This document shows positions 29,942 to 30,857 of a stretch of 30,857 bases of DNA, piece by piece (the stretch's first letter is position 1; each line of letters begins with the position of its first letter). Source of the stretch: an uncultured Paracoccaceae bacterium. Lineage in GTDB: Bacteria; Pseudomonadota; Alphaproteobacteria; Rhodobacterales; Rhodobacteraceae. Below the pieces are notes generated by a model. That model saw nothing but the letters and a program-made list of their open reading frames with translations. It ran no database searches and was not told the DNA's origin. The DNA is taken from positions 1-30,857 of the forward strand of contig CALESR010000192.1 in NCBI GenBank assembly GCA_937907485.1, in the 5' to 3' direction. A program made the translations under genes and the position numbers.

Positions 29942-30316
29942 TCAGAGCAACCGGGGCTGGCGGGGATCGGCGGGGGCGAGGCGGGGCGCGTCCCCTTTGA
30001 GCCAGGTGCGCACCGAAACATCACTGGCATGCAGTCTGCGCGCGATCTCAGGGGTGCGCAAGCCCTGCACGGCCATCACCCGCGCCAGCCAGGGCTTGGC
30101 GGTCGGCACGCGGCGGGGCAGTCGATCAGCAGCGGCTCCAAGCGCCCGCGCGGCCTCGAGCCCCAGCAGGTTGACCAGCGGCGCGCCCGGGCGGGCATTG
30201 CGCGGGATGTAAAGCTCACCGCCGCCATAGGTCAGGAAAAACAGCATCGCACCCTCGACACCGAGGATGCGCACATAGGGTTCCAGATGGGCGGGCGGTC
30301 GCGGCAGGTTGCTCAT
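29942..30316 (-). CDS. Mor/C-like late transcription activator
   Basis: 124 residues. EPYVRILGVEGAMLFFLTYGG, in part (the GG-x-L-x-IPR element as GGGELYIPRN), resembles the dimerisation-plus-beta region of Mu Mor and C. The C-terminal helix-turn-helix is RTPEIARRLHASDVSVRTWLKG. Mor and C are dimers that bind dyads near -35 and open late promoters. This position, immediately before the lysis genes, is that of C in Mu. No other activator is in the window. ATG at 30316 follows a hairpin containing the GGGG ribosome-binding site. Confidence 0.85.
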   Translation of the reverse strand: MSNLPRPPAHLEPYVRILGVEGAMLFFLTYGGGELYIPRNARPGAPLVNLLGLEAARALGAAADRLPRRVPTAKPWLARVMAVQGLRTPEIARRLHASDVSVRTWLKGDAPRLAPADPRQPRLL

Positions 30317-30340
30317 GCGGCACCCCCTTGGGGATGCCGC
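30317..30340 (-). promoter_or_regulatory. Shine-Dalgarno-sequestering hairpin of the activator gene
   Basis: Immediately before the ATG, the mRNA can form a 10-bp stem (GCGGCAUCCC with GGGGUGCCGC, one U-G wobble, CAAG tetraloop). The GGGG of the ribosome-binding site is in the 3' arm. Such a structure should limit translation of the late activator until melted or bound. It may also act as DNA dyad. Confidence 0.5.
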
Positions 30341-30346
30341 AGGCGC

Positions 30347-30541
30347 TCAATGCGGGCGCGGGACGAAATTCTGGATGGCCTCGACGGCGGGTTGCAGCCG
30401 GTCGTGGATAAGGCCGACCAACGCCGCCACATCATGCGGGCTGACACTTTCCGACAGCGGCTGCTGGGACAACATGATCCGCAATCCGCCCAAAGCGGCT
30501 TCGGCATGGGCGATGCTGTCGCGGGGATCTTCGCAGGCCAT
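30347..30541 (-). CDS. Small hypothetical phage protein (64 aa)
   Basis: 64 residues: SIAHAEAALGGLRIMLSQQ, then HDVAALVGLIHDRLQPAVEA. Helical, acidic, no known family. Start ATG is one base after the stop of the upstream gene (TGACATG), so it is coupled. Position corresponds to the late-early/middle region of a Mu-like phage. Confidence 0.65.
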   Translation of the reverse strand: MACEDPRDSIAHAEAALGGLRIMLSQQPLSESVSPHDVAALVGLIHDRLQPAVEAIQNFVPRPH

Positions 30542-30542
30542 G

Positions 30543-30857
30543 TCAGTTGTCCCCGAACAGGTCGGGCTGCATCGCGGGCATGCCCTTGGGCAGCCGGTCG
30601 ATCAGGCCCAGCGCCAGACACTCGCGGATCGCCATTGCCAACTGCGGGCCGGAATAGTTGCCCATCCGCTTGATGCCGTCGAAGCTGTGGCCCGCCGTCA
30701 TTCCGGCCACCACCTGCTGACGGATGCGCTTGCGGCTGGTTTCTTCGTGCCGCAGCTTCACCAGCAGATAGCGCACCTCGGACAGCGTCGCCTGCTCGAT
30801 GGCGGCAAAGGCGCGATGCACGATCACCGAGACCAGCGCCGCTGTCGGGGTCTTCAG
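30543..30857 (-). CDS. Hypothetical phage protein, 5' end at or beyond right edge
   Basis: The frame is open to the right edge. Visible product: ALVSVIVHRAFAAIEQATL, then SEVRYLLVKLRHEETSRKR and MTAGHSFDGIKRMGNYSG, with IRECLALGLIDRLPKG and a terminal PDLFGDN. GTG at 30827 would give 94 residues, but an upstream start outside the window is equally possible. Helical, basic in the middle. Not recognised; the Mu gp16-type pattern is absent. Confidence 0.6.
   Translation of the reverse strand: MKTPTAALVSVIVHRAFAAIEQATLSEVRYLLVKLRHEETSRKRIRQQVVAGMTAGHSFDGIKRMGNYSGPQLAMAIRECLALGLIDRLPKGMPAMQPDLFGDN

Noticed and set aside
1..30857. tRNA, rRNA, CRISPR arrays, insertion sequences
   Set aside because: No cloverleaf, rRNA, direct-repeat/spacer array or transposase gene was seen; the phage transposase should lie beyond the right edge.

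Overview
The window is high-GC DNA from an alphaproteobacterium. The Mu-like/GTA-like phage families, the exported small proteins and the codon use fit the Rhodobacterales (Paracoccus/Rhodobacter type); that placement is inferred from protein style, not from a marker gene. The left 5 kb is chromosomal or accessory DNA. From about 4.8 kb to the right edge lies most of the late half of a Mu-like prophage. All its genes are on the minus strand, so it reads from right to left.

Left part: an exported trypsin-like protease with four cysteine-rich modules (plus strand, 5' end outside the window); a PhnA/YjdM zinc-ribbon protein; a two-gene unit of a DUF5131 (phage Gp37/Gp68-type, three-cysteine) protein and its partner TcmP on less GC-rich DNA; a small CxxC/CxxC protein; and a coupled pair of exported proteins (YHYH/excalibur and SNase-like nuclease).

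Prophage, in transcription order: two small unknown genes; a Mor/C-like activator; lysis genes (GH24 endolysin, three-TM holin); Mu gp25/gp26/gp27-like genes; a probable Acb2/Tad1-type anti-defence protein and four tiny co-translated genes; large terminase, portal and MuF; then, after a strong hairpin and a new promoter-like site, protease/scaffold, Mu-T-type capsid, FluMu_N, gp36, gpG and gp37 proteins. The tail module is P2-like: spike V, W, J, I, fibre, sheath, tube, E/E' with a programmed -1 frameshift site, tape measure, U, X and D. It ends with a second fibre module, a frameshifted Dam-type methylase and a DUF6900 protein. The phage is therefore a Mu-head/P2-tail contractile chimera. Early genes (transposase, repressor) and the left end lie beyond the right edge.

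Most genes overlap by ATGA/GTGA or 1 nt, so the few gaps stand out. Two gaps, before the endolysin and before the protease, carry the same dyad plus -10-like box at identical spacing. These are probably the late promoters of the Mor/C-like activator, matching Mu Plys and PI. The activator gene itself has a hairpin that would hide its ribosome-binding site. Other gaps hold strong hairpins.
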